Part shown: one piece after another, positions 8,057 to 16,552 of the stretch
Layout of the letters: every line of letters begins with the position of its first letter
Position numbering within the stretch: the first letter of the stretch is position 1
NCBI GenBank assembly: GCA_007280465.1
Contig: QYPM01000033.1
Location: 1 to 40,569 of the forward strand
DNA length: 40,569 nucleotides
Reading direction: 5' to 3'
Source of the DNA: Nitrosopumilales archaeon
Lineage (GTDB): Archaea > Thermoproteota > Nitrososphaeria > Nitrososphaerales > Nitrosopumilaceae
Notes under the pieces: generated by a model
What the model was told of the DNA's origin: nothing
The model's input: the letters and a program-made list of their open reading frames with translations, nothing else
The model's database searches: none
Made by a program: the position numbers and the translations under genes

Positions 8057-8431
8057 TTAATTTTTTCTTTTCTTAAGAAATTGAGCGATCGCAACTACTG
8101 GAAGTTCATTTGATTGATCGATGACCAATATTTCTTGATTGTATTGGGTTTTGATAGTAGATTTGAATTCAGGCATGTCACAGTAATACACAGATGCAAC
8201 ATGAGTGGTTCCATTGAGAACTTCTCTTGTGACATCTTCAGATTCTGGAAAGTTTGTAAAACTTATCAGATATCCACCACACCAACCAATAGAAGGAGTA
8301 TTTGGCGGTATTGCGCTTGTAAGAAACTTTTCCATGGATACGTATTTTGATATATGATGTATGATTATCTTTTTCACTGGTTTGTATTCTACTTCCGGAA
8401 TCATCTCAGTAACGCTTTCTGTGGTCATCAT
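8057..8431 (-). CDS. Small soluble protein, function unknown
   Basis: A 124-residue product with no signal peptide or membrane segment. A short acidic N-terminus is followed by alternating strands and helices (KKIIIHHISK, SIGWCGGYLISF, HVASVYYC, EILVIDQ), ending in a basic tail KKRKN. I do not recognise the fold. A reverse-strand TAAATACT element at about 8450-8457 lies about 23-26 bases upstream of the two adjacent ATG codons (8431 and 8428), so either may be used. The gene converges with the unknown gene ending at 8020. Confidence 0.6.
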   Translation of the reverse strand: MMTTESVTEMIPEVEYKPVKKIIIHHISKYVSMEKFLTSAIPPNTPSIGWCGGYLISFTNFPESEDVTREVLNGTTHVASVYYCDMPEFKSTIKTQYNQEILVIDQSNELPVVAIAQFLKKRKN

Positions 8432-8554
8432 TTTAAGATAGAATCAATAGTATTTAGGCTATTTTCAAATATTTGACTAGTTATACCAAGATTAGAAAGG
8501 ACTAATCTATGAAAAACCTAAACTCGTTGACGAGGAATTTCATTTCTAGTGAGA

Positions 8555-9916
8555 TTATCGTCGCAATCTAGGATTGATTATGACATCCATTGCCTGGCCC
8601 ATAAATACAAACGCAAGACCGGTTACCGCAATTAAAATTCCAGGAGGTAAGATCCACCACCACATTCCCCGAGCTGCTGCACTATACGAGCTTGCATCAT
8701 GCAATATTTGCCCCCATGTTGGAAAAGTAGGATCACCCAGTCCTAGAAAACTAAGACCAGCTTCAGTAGTAATTGCAGCAGGGACTGATATTGCAATACT
8801 TGCAAATGCATATGGAAGAAGTTGTGGAAGTATGTGTTTGAATATTATTTTATAATCTTTTTGGCCCATCAGTTTTGATGCCTCGACATACTGGAGTGTT
8901 TTTATCTGCATTGCCATACTTCGTGAGACTTTGGCGATTCCCACCCAACCAAAGATTACAAGGAACCCAACCATTAGAAATATACTATTTCCAATAGTTA
9001 CTGCCAAAATTATCAAGAGTGGAAGAGCTGGCATGGCATAAATTATATCGTTAAAACGCATCAATGCTTCATCAGTAACTTTGCCCTTGAATCCAGCATA
9101 CACACCATAGAGAAGGCCAAGTATTACAGAGCCAATTGATACAGTTATGCCTATGAAAAGAGCCAAAGGTGTGCCCCAGAGTAATCCAATGGACAAATCT
9201 CGTCTGAGTTCGTCTGTTCCCATCATTCCATAAACTTTGCCCCCTAAAATCAGATTTGACTTTACAAGAACAGGTTTTCCAGATATGTCATACAAATGAA
9301 TTCTAAAAACATAATTTCCTTTGAGTATTTTGTTTTCTGTAAGTTTTGAAAATACGATTTTTTCAGAAGAAAGAGTATCAAATGAAAACAAGTATCCGGT
9401 TTTATCATTTGACAAGTTTTTTACAATCACATTTTGTGTTGAAAAGATCATACTGGTGTATGTTGTTTCAGAATTGCTAAAAGGCAATGATGTCGAAATT
9501 AACTGTAGTTCAATTCCATCAGGGCGTGTTACAGATATTTGCAATAACGGAGAGCCGCTGTATCGTGAAGTATACTTGTAGATAAAATCACTTGGAAATC
9601 CATCATACTGATAATTTACTACAAATGAATCTGTAAGAACATATACAGAGTCTAGTTGCTGCGATGAGCTTTGAGGTTGTAGTATCAGGTGTTCTGGGAT
9701 TTTTTCAGATTGGAAATAGTTTATCCAAGCAGGTTGTGCAGATTTAGGATACAATAGCCAACTTGCCGGGTCATTCCATGTCTTAAAGTTGTCAACAGGT
9801 ATAGTTACAAATGCAATAATTGACATCAAGAAAAGGGTACCAAGTATTACAATTCCAGTCATCCCTATTTTACTATGGGAGAATTCATGCCAGATGTCTC
9901 TTGCTGAAAAACTCAT
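8555..9916 (-). CDS. ABC transporter permease, DppC/OppC type, with large extracytoplasmic insertion
   Basis: One of two membrane subunits of a peptide/nickel-family importer. The first membrane helix is at about residues 17-40. The remaining helices begin near residue 240 and carry the binding-protein-dependent permease core, including an EAA-loop-like segment (EASKLMG, then IFKHILPQLLPYAFA) that docks the ATPase. Between them lie about 190 residues of beta-rich extracytoplasmic sequence. DppC/OppC proteins are usually about 300 residues, so the 453-residue length reflects an insertion of roughly 150. The start overlaps the upstream permease stop by four bases. It is the last gene of the operon; no ATPase gene follows. 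Confidence 0.85.
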   Translation of the reverse strand: MSFSARDIWHEFSHSKIGMTGIVILGTLFLMSIIAFVTIPVDNFKTWNDPASWLLYPKSAQPAWINYFQSEKIPEHLILQPQSSSQQLDSVYVLTDSFVVNYQYDGFPSDFIYKYTSRYSGSPLLQISVTRPDGIELQLISTSLPFSNSETTYTSMIFSTQNVIVKNLSNDKTGYLFSFDTLSSEKIVFSKLTENKILKGNYVFRIHLYDISGKPVLVKSNLILGGKVYGMMGTDELRRDLSIGLLWGTPLALFIGITVSIGSVILGLLYGVYAGFKGKVTDEALMRFNDIIYAMPALPLLIILAVTIGNSIFLMVGFLVIFGWVGIAKVSRSMAMQIKTLQYVEASKLMGQKDYKIIFKHILPQLLPYAFASIAISVPAAITTEAGLSFLGLGDPTFPTWGQILHDASSYSAAARGMWWWILPPGILIAVTGLAFVFMGQAMDVIINPRLRR

Positions 9917-10965
9917 TCTCTTCTCACCCTAGGATCAAAGTATCCGTACAAGACATCAGCTACAAACACACTTGCTAGGAAAAATGCAGTCAAAACATAT
10001 GTTGCGCCAATTATAACAGGCAAATCTAAAACACTGATTGCTTCAAAGTACAGCCTACCCATACCTGGCCAATCAAATACTGCTTCTGTGATTATTGCTC
10101 CACCAAGAGAGCCTGATAAGCTAAGTGCAAGAATTGTCACAATGGGGGGTGCAGCGTTTTTCAGTGCGTGAGAGTAGAGTATTCTCTTTTCATCTATTCC
10201 GGCTGCTCTTTTTGCCATGATAAAGTCCTCTTGTAATATACCAACTAGGAAATTTCTTACCAAATATGCCCATGAGCCAAATCCGATTAGAACTAGAGTA
10301 ATCAGGGGAAGTGCCATATGATACAAAAGAGAGCCCCAGTATCCTGGGTCGGTTACAGAAATTTCAGGGGTTGCCCTTGCAGGAAATATAGGATAAAGAA
10401 ATGCAAAAACAAAGATCATAAGAACACCTATCCACCAGACTGGAAAGCTGCTTGAGATTATTGCAAAGCCTGAAGTTATCTTGTCAATCTTTGAGTTCAC
10501 CTTGCTTGCAGCAACTGCACCCAGAAATATTCCAAGAACAGAAACTATTGCAGTAGCTGTTGTAAAAAGAAGAATTGTTCTTGGTAATTTTTCTAGTATT
10601 ATATCTTTGACGTCAGATGAGCCGCTATCACTTGTAAGAAATTTCGCATGACCAAAATCTAGTGTTAAAATTTTATACATTGACAAACCAATTCTTTGAG
10701 GAGAGTACCACGGTTGGTCAAGACCCAAAGATTTTATTCGCTGCTGGATTTGATTTTCTACATACGAGTCTAGCTGTTCAGTTGTTTTAAAACTTGCCAA
10801 AAGACTTTTGTTGTTGGTAACTTGCTGTCTTATTTCTAATGAAACACTTTGTTTTGATATTGAATCCATGTTTGCACCAACCAATGCAATTGTGACAAGA
10901 AGTGTTGCCATCAACACTCCAAACATTGTAATTGCACGTTTTGCAAGGAATTTTTTAAATCCCAT
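9913..10965 (-). CDS. ABC transporter permease, DppB/OppB type
   Basis: The second membrane subunit (350 residues, normal for the family). One N-terminal helix precedes an extracytoplasmic stretch (about residues 35-110), followed by five or so helices. The coupling loop MAKRAAGIDEKRILYSHALKNAAPP matches the EAA loop that contacts the ATP-binding subunit, and the C-terminus DVLYGYFDPRVRRE is typical. The ATG at 10965 directly abuts the binding-protein stop codon (10966-10968), and the 3' end overlaps the next permease by four bases, so all three genes should be one transcript. The substrate is not predictable from this subunit. Confidence 0.88.
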   Translation of the reverse strand: MGFKKFLAKRAITMFGVLMATLLVTIALVGANMDSISKQSVSLEIRQQVTNNKSLLASFKTTEQLDSYVENQIQQRIKSLGLDQPWYSPQRIGLSMYKILTLDFGHAKFLTSDSGSSDVKDIILEKLPRTILLFTTATAIVSVLGIFLGAVAASKVNSKIDKITSGFAIISSSFPVWWIGVLMIFVFAFLYPIFPARATPEISVTDPGYWGSLLYHMALPLITLVLIGFGSWAYLVRNFLVGILQEDFIMAKRAAGIDEKRILYSHALKNAAPPIVTILALSLSGSLGGAIITEAVFDWPGMGRLYFEAISVLDLPVIIGATYVLTAFFLASVFVADVLYGYFDPRVRRE

Positions 10966-13431
10966 CTACTTCACCTGACTTTTCCTTCTTCTAAGGAGTA
11001 CATACAGTATCACTAGAGATACGACACTTGCCAGTATTACAAAACCTGTGATATACGAGTAATTTACTCCCAGAGTCTCAGGGCTTGAGACAGCATTCTC
11101 TTGGGCTAGTTGATTCGCTCCTTGCGTTACAAGAAAACTTGTGTGGTACATGTCAGGCCTGTATGCAGCGTCTGATACTACAAATATCTGCAAGTCATTA
11201 GATCCAAGTTCAAAATTCTTTGTCCTTTCAGAGTCTAGAGTTATTGCCATGATGCCATTGGTAGATACTTGTTTTCCATTATCAACTATTTTTCCTTCAG
11301 GGTTTGTAAAATAATAGTATACAGTAGCGTTTGGGGTTACAGAAATTGAGATTGTTAAGTTTGCACCTAAAGTTACAGCAGTTGGCACCTTTACACTTTG
11401 TATTGTAGGTATGCTTACCTCCTCAAATTTTTTCCAATAATCAGATTTGAAAGGATATGTGGGATCATCAAATGCTTTAATGGTAATTTTTCTTGCATCA
11501 GGGGAATAACTATCCAAATAGTATGGTCCGTTGCTTATTACCGCATGACCATGTTGAGCAATCCATGATATTGAAGCCTGATATCTTGAATCAAAATAGT
11601 TTGAATCAGTAACGTAAGAAAGGGCAGGCGGAATGGAATTCTCTTTTTCAAAGTCTTCAAGGTTTGTTTTTATCACATTGGCATCATTTGGTATAATCAG
11701 CGACATCCAGTTTACATTTTTACTCATTGCATCAGATCTTGAAAATGCAAGCTTGCCATCAGTCACTGCTTTTTCCATAGAGTATACAATTTCCCATGGC
11801 ATTGCTGGCCAGACTTGGGCCGAGTCTGCAATCTCATCATTATCAAAATGCCAATAATTTTGATAAACTTCAATAGTATTTTCGTCAACAACTCTGACTC
11901 CAATGAGCGTTTTTGCAGCCTGATTTGCCTTGGGAGAATATTCTGAATCAAATGTCATGGTGCCATTTGTCTGATCTGCGCCCCATTGATATAGAAAATA
12001 AATCCCATAAAGAACATCATTCATGTCCATTGGTATTTTGTTGTGCCAATTTCCAAATTTTAGATGAAACGTTACTTTGCTTGTTGCTTTGATTCCAGTT
12101 CCTACTGGGGTCCACTTTTGTTTTACAGCGTCCCAGTATATTGCATCGTTTGGAACATCGAGTTTACCCAAGGGTCCAGCAGTTTGGACTTGCCAATCTG
12201 ACCGTATTGGTATAGTGTAACCAGTGTAAGGATTTTTGAAGCTTCCAGGGTCTCCCAGTGTTCCCCAAATTTGTTGACTGGAAGAATCTGAAAATCCCCC
12301 TATTGGATTCCATGCCCCAGAATAGATCTTTTTTACACCTATTGTTAGCGTATCAGAATCGGATCTTGCATTAATTGGAGTAAATCTACTTGTAATTCCC
12401 GCACCAAAATCATTGATTATTCCATTGACTTTTTTGTTTGCAATGAATTGATCTATCTTGCATGCAAGAAATATTCTAACAGAATCATGAACCCCCTTGT
12501 CAACTGCTTGATTAATCAAATTGGAGCGTTGCTCTGAAGATGTGAAATTTCCAAAAAATATTGCCTTTGACAGAGAATCAATTTCTGGCTCGTGATAATT
12601 CCAGTATGACGGATTGTTAAATCCAGGCATGTTAGAGTACCAAGGAGAATACATCTGGGCAGTGATTACAGAGTCATATCTTACAAAACCACTCATTGTC
12701 CACCCTTCTGTGTAAATATTCCATTTCATATCAGATGGGTTAGAACCATAAACAGTAGAGAATGCCTTTGTCAGATCACCATAATCTTTTTTCACTGTAA
12801 ATCCCACATCGTGTAATTGAGAGGCAAGAATTTCGCCAATGGATTTTCTCAAAGGATCGTCGTTACGTATAAAGATTGTAACAGTAATTGGTTTAGATTC
12901 ATAATACCAAATTCCTCCGGTCTTTTTTGCACCTGCCTTTTCAAGTGCATCTGATATGATTTGATTTGCAAGTGCAGGATTGTGTTTGAAATTAAATGAT
13001 TGTAGTTCTCCCAATATTGAGAGATAGTCAGGGTCGTATGGCTTGTATGCAGAAATCATTTGAACCCCATAGCCATTGAGTACTTCGTCGACGATAAGAT
13101 CCCTGTCAATTAGATAATTTAGTGCAAACCTTACTTGTTGAATTGAAAATGGATTGAATTGATCAGATACTGCTGGATTTATCAATAGACTATAACTTGT
13201 TCCAGCAGACTGGAATATCTTCAAATTTTGCCTTGATTGATCATCTAGCCTATCCAGCGGTATTGCAGAATAATAAACATCCAAGTGTCCATTTTCTATT
13301 TCTTGTACAGCAGTGTTATCGTCAGAGTACTGGATAAATTCTACTTTGTTAAAATTTGTACCTTTTTCACCAAATGCAATTGCAGGACCAAAAACAAAAA
13401 GTGCCAGAATAAATACTAGTAAAAATTTCAT
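10966..13431 (-). CDS. Membrane-anchored family 5 solute-binding protein with circularly permuted domain order
   Basis: An 821-residue extracytoplasmic binding protein for the adjacent permeases. A signal peptide (1-20) leads straight into sequence that normally forms the second half of SBP_bac_5 proteins: aENGHLDV-type segment at about 30-50, then VRFALNYLIDRDLIVDEVLNGYG. The normal N-terminal half follows: TLTIG at about 361, HLKFGNWHNKIPMDMNDVLYG, and NGPYYLDSY at about 634. The order is thus second half then first half. A beta-sandwich (about 675-775) and a C-terminal helix with RRRK (about 790-815) anchor it. Usual length is about 530. The likely ligands are peptides or similar solutes, by family only. 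A TTAAATAC box lies 25 bases before the ATG. Confidence 0.82.
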   Translation of the reverse strand: MKFLLVFILALFVFGPAIAFGEKGTNFNKVEFIQYSDDNTAVQEIENGHLDVYYSAIPLDRLDDQSRQNLKIFQSAGTSYSLLINPAVSDQFNPFSIQQVRFALNYLIDRDLIVDEVLNGYGVQMISAYKPYDPDYLSILGELQSFNFKHNPALANQIISDALEKAGAKKTGGIWYYESKPITVTIFIRNDDPLRKSIGEILASQLHDVGFTVKKDYGDLTKAFSTVYGSNPSDMKWNIYTEGWTMSGFVRYDSVITAQMYSPWYSNMPGFNNPSYWNYHEPEIDSLSKAIFFGNFTSSEQRSNLINQAVDKGVHDSVRIFLACKIDQFIANKKVNGIINDFGAGITSRFTPINARSDSDTLTIGVKKIYSGAWNPIGGFSDSSSQQIWGTLGDPGSFKNPYTGYTIPIRSDWQVQTAGPLGKLDVPNDAIYWDAVKQKWTPVGTGIKATSKVTFHLKFGNWHNKIPMDMNDVLYGIYFLYQWGADQTNGTMTFDSEYSPKANQAAKTLIGVRVVDENTIEVYQNYWHFDNDEIADSAQVWPAMPWEIVYSMEKAVTDGKLAFSRSDAMSKNVNWMSLIIPNDANVIKTNLEDFEKENSIPPALSYVTDSNYFDSRYQASISWIAQHGHAVISNGPYYLDSYSPDARKITIKAFDDPTYPFKSDYWKKFEEVSIPTIQSVKVPTAVTLGANLTISISVTPNATVYYYFTNPEGKIVDNGKQVSTNGIMAITLDSERTKNFELGSNDLQIFVVSDAAYRPDMYHTSFLVTQGANQLAQENAVSSPETLGVNYSYITGFVILASVVSLVILYVLLRRRKSQVK

Positions 13432-13451
13432 GATATGTTTTTCAATGAACT

Positions 13452-13459
13452 GTATTTAA
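13452..13459 (-). promoter_or_regulatory. TATA box for the binding-protein/permease operon
   Basis: The reverse strand reads TTAAATAC, centred about 25 bases before the ATG at 13431, the expected spacing for a leaderless archaeal transcript. No other good box precedes the two permease genes, which supports one operon. Confidence 0.5.
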
Positions 13460-13546
13460 CCGTGGTCAAACAAGTAAATTACGAGAATATAAAAAACTTG
13501 TACAAGAATTTCCATGGCTTGGTATCATGCAGTAACACAAATAGTA

Positions 13547-13556
13547 TTTTATAAAA
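13547..13556 (+). promoter_or_regulatory. TATA box for the Mrr-like nuclease gene
   Basis: The palindromic TTTTATAAAA is centred about 25 bases before the ATG at 13576. It supports both the start choice and leaderless transcription. Confidence 0.6.
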
Positions 13557-13575
13557 GAAATGTAATTGATTCATA

Positions 13576-14196
13576 ATGAATCTTCAAACGCTAGTAAAAG
13601 GAATTCAAGGAATAATTCCAGGAGGACTGTCAGTCAAAGACTTTAGCATGGCAACTCAGACTAGCGAAGATGTGGCAAGAGAGATACTAGACAATTTTAT
13701 GCAAAATGGTATAGGAAGATACGAGGATGAACAAGTCCATTTTGAAGAGAGTGACAAGCTAAAGACAAGCATTCTTGCAATCAATATGGGTGCAGCAATC
13801 GATGAGGTATCCCGCTTGTTAAAGTGGCAAGACTTTGAGTCACTAGCAGCTGAAGTACTTGAGAAAAGAGATTTTGATACTACAAAAAATGTCATTTTGA
13901 CAAAACCCAGGATGCAGATAGATGTAATAGGTATCAAATCAGATGTTGCCATACTTGTAGACTGTAAACACTGGAAAAATATGACCCAGTCAGCCCTTCA
14001 GAGCGCGGTAACAAAACAGATTGAGAGGACCAAACAATATCTTGCCAAAGAAGACGTCAGAGCGGCAATTCCGGCAATTGTAACTCTATACCAACATGAC
14101 TTGCAATTCATTGACAGAGTTCCAATAATTCCAATCCACCAGCTAGATTCCTTTTGCGATGAGTTTTACGGAAATTTAGAAAAACTTCAAAGTTAG
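13576..14196 (+). CDS. Mrr-like PD-(D/E)XK nuclease with N-terminal helical domain
   Basis: A 206-residue soluble protein. Residues 1-60 look like a winged-helix DNA-binding module (SVKDFSMATQTSEDVAREIL). Residues about 80-185 form a restriction-endonuclease-like domain: a helix with FESLAAEVLEKRDF (Glu88), then IDVIGI with Asp116, then LVDCKHWK with Asp129 and Lys131. This E, D, DxK arrangement matches the Mrr_cat/RecB-like metal site, so the residues for phosphodiester cleavage are present. No methyltransferase or helicase partner is nearby, so repair or housekeeping DNA processing seems as likely as restriction. The 3' end overlaps the convergent DUF2070 gene by four bases. Confidence 0.75.
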   Translation: MNLQTLVKGIQGIIPGGLSVKDFSMATQTSEDVAREILDNFMQNGIGRYEDEQVHFEESDKLKTSILAINMGAAIDEVSRLLKWQDFESLAAEVLEKRDFDTTKNVILTKPRMQIDVIGIKSDVAILVDCKHWKNMTQSALQSAVTKQIERTKQYLAKEDVRAAIPAIVTLYQHDLQFIDRVPIIPIHQLDSFCDEFYGNLEKLQS

Positions 14197-15932
14197 AGCA
14201 TTGTATAGATAAAAAATCCAGTAGTTATCAAAAGAAATGCCTGTGTAATTCGCATCGCGTTGTCAAGAGATTTGGAATAAAGCTCAAGTTGGTTACCTCC
14301 CATGACATTGACTTGGGTCTCGCTTTCCAATAGATCATATGATGTAGGCGATGCAGTCTGTTCTGCTTTTTTGGCAAGATCTAAAAACCATGATACAACA
14401 TCAGGTGCTTTTGATAGACTTCCAAATTCAAAATAACCGTGTTTATTTCTAGGCGTTCTTGCTTTATAGTGCGTATCAGATGTACATATTTCAAGAAAAT
14501 TATATCCATTATTTAAGAAACTATTTGCAATTTCCTCACGTAGCCCATTTAACATGTTATTTGCATCAGCCCATGCAAGAAAGAACTTTTCATCACCAAT
14601 CTTAAAGCACATTATTGCAACCTTGCCAGGTCCAAGATCATCTGCCTCGAAATTTAGATGCTCAGAGTTTGCATAGCCTACTTCTAATGGTAGAATCTCT
14701 TTTGTAATCAAAGTATCAAGTGTAGATTTTGCCGCATTTAGAAGATCATCTGCATCAAGTTTTTCAATTTCTTTTCCCATTGCGTTATGACTATCAACAA
14801 TTAGTACCCTTTCAAATCCTCGGTTTTTACCATATTGTTCAAGCTCTGATTTTATGTAAAATGGAATATCTTCCATGCCATGAGGAGATAATGAGAGAAT
14901 CAAGACTGCGGTTTTGTCAAATAACAATCCAGTAGTTCGTGCCTTGTTGACTTGAATTGTAACAGGCTTTGTGCTCTTTGAGCCTTCTTGGACTTTTAGA
15001 GTTTCCTGAAGGCTTGAGATATAATGATCAACTTGAGATTTGGAAGGCAGGTTAAGTGAGTGGTCAGATATGCTATGCATAACCATTGCAGAAGAATTAA
15101 GATTTTTATAAATAAGATACGGAATGTTGCTTCCACCTATTGGATGAAAAGGTCCTGGATGTAGGTCTGGAATTACCAGTCTGCAGTCTCCATCTTTTTT
15201 CTTGAATAGAATCTGAAATGTTGATACCTTTGATGGTTCAGAGCGTTTCTCCATCAATAATTCCATTGGTTTAGGATCATCATTTGTCCATGCTGCAAGA
15301 TATGCTTGCAAGAACGCATGAGTGCTAGATAGTTTTCCACTGCCTGCTATTCTATCACTTATCAAAGTCCACAGACTTCCAAGGACACAAAAAACTATGC
15401 CATATGTGATAGATTTAGGATCAGACAACATTGGAATCCATTGATTAGTTGGAACAAACGCAAGAAACATTGCAAGAGGCTGGATTAATGAAATTGCCCA
15501 GGCAGTCTTTAGTTTTGCACCAAGTACTGATGTAAATATTGCAATTCTAAAACTAGTAAACAGAAACATTCCTTCAATGATATAAATTTGTAATAACTGA
15601 GGTTTAGAGAATACGTAAAATGAAAGTATTCCACACAGAATTGTTACAAGCCACAAAAGATTTCCAAATGCTGACATGTGTATGGATTTAGAATATTCAG
15701 TCTTCAAAATTCTAGTATCTATCACTTGAGTTATCATAAGTGCTGCAACAGTAACAGGAATTGTGTAGACTAGTCTGTCAGTTGACTTGAAATAATTAAT
15801 GCTTGACACTGCTACAATAACACATGCTACAACAATAGCAATTACTAGAGATACATAGTGAGAAGTTGGAGTAAATGTTGTTAACGTATACCGTTTGTGA
15901 ATGCGGGACACATCATTGGAGCTTTCCGTCAT
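14193..15932 (-). CDS. DUF2070-family membrane protein
   Basis: A 579-residue archaeal membrane protein that I assign to DUF2070. Six or more helices fill residues about 25-200; a long soluble domain (about 205-555) and one final helix follow. The soluble part has His/Asp clusters that look like a metal site: DLHPGPF (Asp256, His258), SDH (Asp290, His291), SPHGMEDI (His351, Glu354, Asp355), VDSHN (Asp380, His382) and SDTH (Asp486, His488). A hydrolase acting at the membrane is my inference; no activity is established to my knowledge. The ATG at 15932 overlaps the Sec61-beta stop by four bases (ATGA), so translation is coupled to that translocon subunit. Confidence 0.75.
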   Translation of the reverse strand: MTESSNDVSRIHKRYTLTTFTPTSHYVSLVIAIVVACVIVAVSSINYFKSTDRLVYTIPVTVAALMITQVIDTRILKTEYSKSIHMSAFGNLLWLVTILCGILSFYVFSKPQLLQIYIIEGMFLFTSFRIAIFTSVLGAKLKTAWAISLIQPLAMFLAFVPTNQWIPMLSDPKSITYGIVFCVLGSLWTLISDRIAGSGKLSSTHAFLQAYLAAWTNDDPKPMELLMEKRSEPSKVSTFQILFKKKDGDCRLVIPDLHPGPFHPIGGSNIPYLIYKNLNSSAMVMHSISDHSLNLPSKSQVDHYISSLQETLKVQEGSKSTKPVTIQVNKARTTGLLFDKTAVLILSLSPHGMEDIPFYIKSELEQYGKNRGFERVLIVDSHNAMGKEIEKLDADDLLNAAKSTLDTLITKEILPLEVGYANSEHLNFEADDLGPGKVAIMCFKIGDEKFFLAWADANNMLNGLREEIANSFLNNGYNFLEICTSDTHYKARTPRNKHGYFEFGSLSKAPDVVSWFLDLAKKAEQTASPTSYDLLESETQVNVMGGNQLELYSKSLDNAMRITQAFLLITTGFFIYTML

Positions 15933-16093
15933 GGTGAGAAAAAGAATTTAAGAATCCACGAAATTCCAATCAGAGATGCTGGTATTGCAACTACTACCTC
16001 TGGTCTTAACTTGTAGCCTTTGGTCTCATCCTCAAAGAATCTCAATAGACCTGCACTTGATGCTGGAAGTGGTGCAGATTTTTTGCTGCTCAT
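15929..16093 (-). CDS. secG: Preprotein translocase subunit Sec61-beta (SecG homologue)
   Basis: A 54-residue tail-anchored protein. The N-terminus MSSKKSAPLPASSAGLLRFF, then EDETKGYKLRPEVVV, and one hydrophobic helix ending the protein (IPASLIGISWILKFFF) match archaeal Sec61-beta in length, order and motif. It is the small third subunit of the SecYEbeta protein-conducting channel, with its N-terminus in the cytosol. A TTTATTTAAAC-type box about 26 bases upstream supports the ATG at 16093. The stop overlaps the start of the DUF2070 gene. Confidence 0.88.
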   Translation of the reverse strand: MSSKKSAPLPASSAGLLRFFEDETKGYKLRPEVVVAIPASLIGISWILKFFFSP

Positions 16094-16114
16094 GATATTT
16101 CTGATTCAAGGATG

Positions 16115-16125
16115 TTTAAATAAAT
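16115..16125 (-). promoter_or_regulatory. TATA box for the Sec61-beta/DUF2070 operon
   Basis: On the reverse strand this AT-rich element reads as TTTATTTAAAC and is centred about 26 bases before the ATG at 16093. It is the only obvious promoter for the two coupled genes. Confidence 0.55.
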
Positions 16126-16137
16126 ACCTTTTTGTGC

Positions 16138-16470
16138 CTAGATCTTCCCAAGTTTCTCTTTAATTGCAATTATTTCATTCATGGCATACAAGATCTGTTT
16201 TTGTTTCTCATAGTCTTTTTCCTTTTGAAGTGCTTCTGCCAGATCCCTTATTTTTTGATCCAAGACATCAATTGTCGCATTTCCAGATTTTTGTTCCATT
16301 TTAGGTAAGATGGTTTCGACCTCTTTTTTTGCTTCTTTTCCGCATGTAACACATAATGCATGACCGTCATTCATTATTCTAACACCCTTACAATATGGAC
16401 AGGGGTCACTAACCAGTGTGGCTCCCTTTAGAAGCATCTCAACGGCTCTTTTTGTCAGTTCTTTTGACAT
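16138..16470 (-). CDS. UPF0148 / Sjogren's autoantigen-1-type zinc-ribbon protein
   Basis: A 110-residue soluble protein. The N-terminal helix RAVEMLLKGATLVSDPCPYC leads into a zinc ribbon CPYC, then CVTC, with KGVRIMNDGHAL between; a Lys/Glu-rich coiled-coil tail follows. This is the pattern of the archaeal UPF0148 family related to human SSSCA1 (p27 autoantigen). Its molecular role is not established in archaea. It is divergent from the aIF1 gene across 82 bases that must hold both promoters. Confidence 0.8.
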   Translation of the reverse strand: MSKELTKRAVEMLLKGATLVSDPCPYCKGVRIMNDGHALCVTCGKEAKKEVETILPKMEQKSGNATIDVLDQKIRDLAEALQKEKDYEKQKQILYAMNEIIAIKEKLGKI

Positions 16471-16552
16471 AGATTATGATACTTCAACTAAATAAAAAAC
16501 TTAGAGGAGGATAAACAAGGCTTAATAGTAAGATTTCGACTTTTTAGTTCGA

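Noticed and set aside
10966-13431. Binding protein as an N-terminally truncated gene
   Set aside because: A proper signal peptide, ATG and TATA box precede the coding sequence, and the 'missing' half is found downstream in the same frame.
13576-14196. Mrr-like nuclease as a restriction system
   Set aside because: No methyltransferase, helicase or specificity gene is present, and it is bordered by housekeeping genes, so only nuclease activity is supported.
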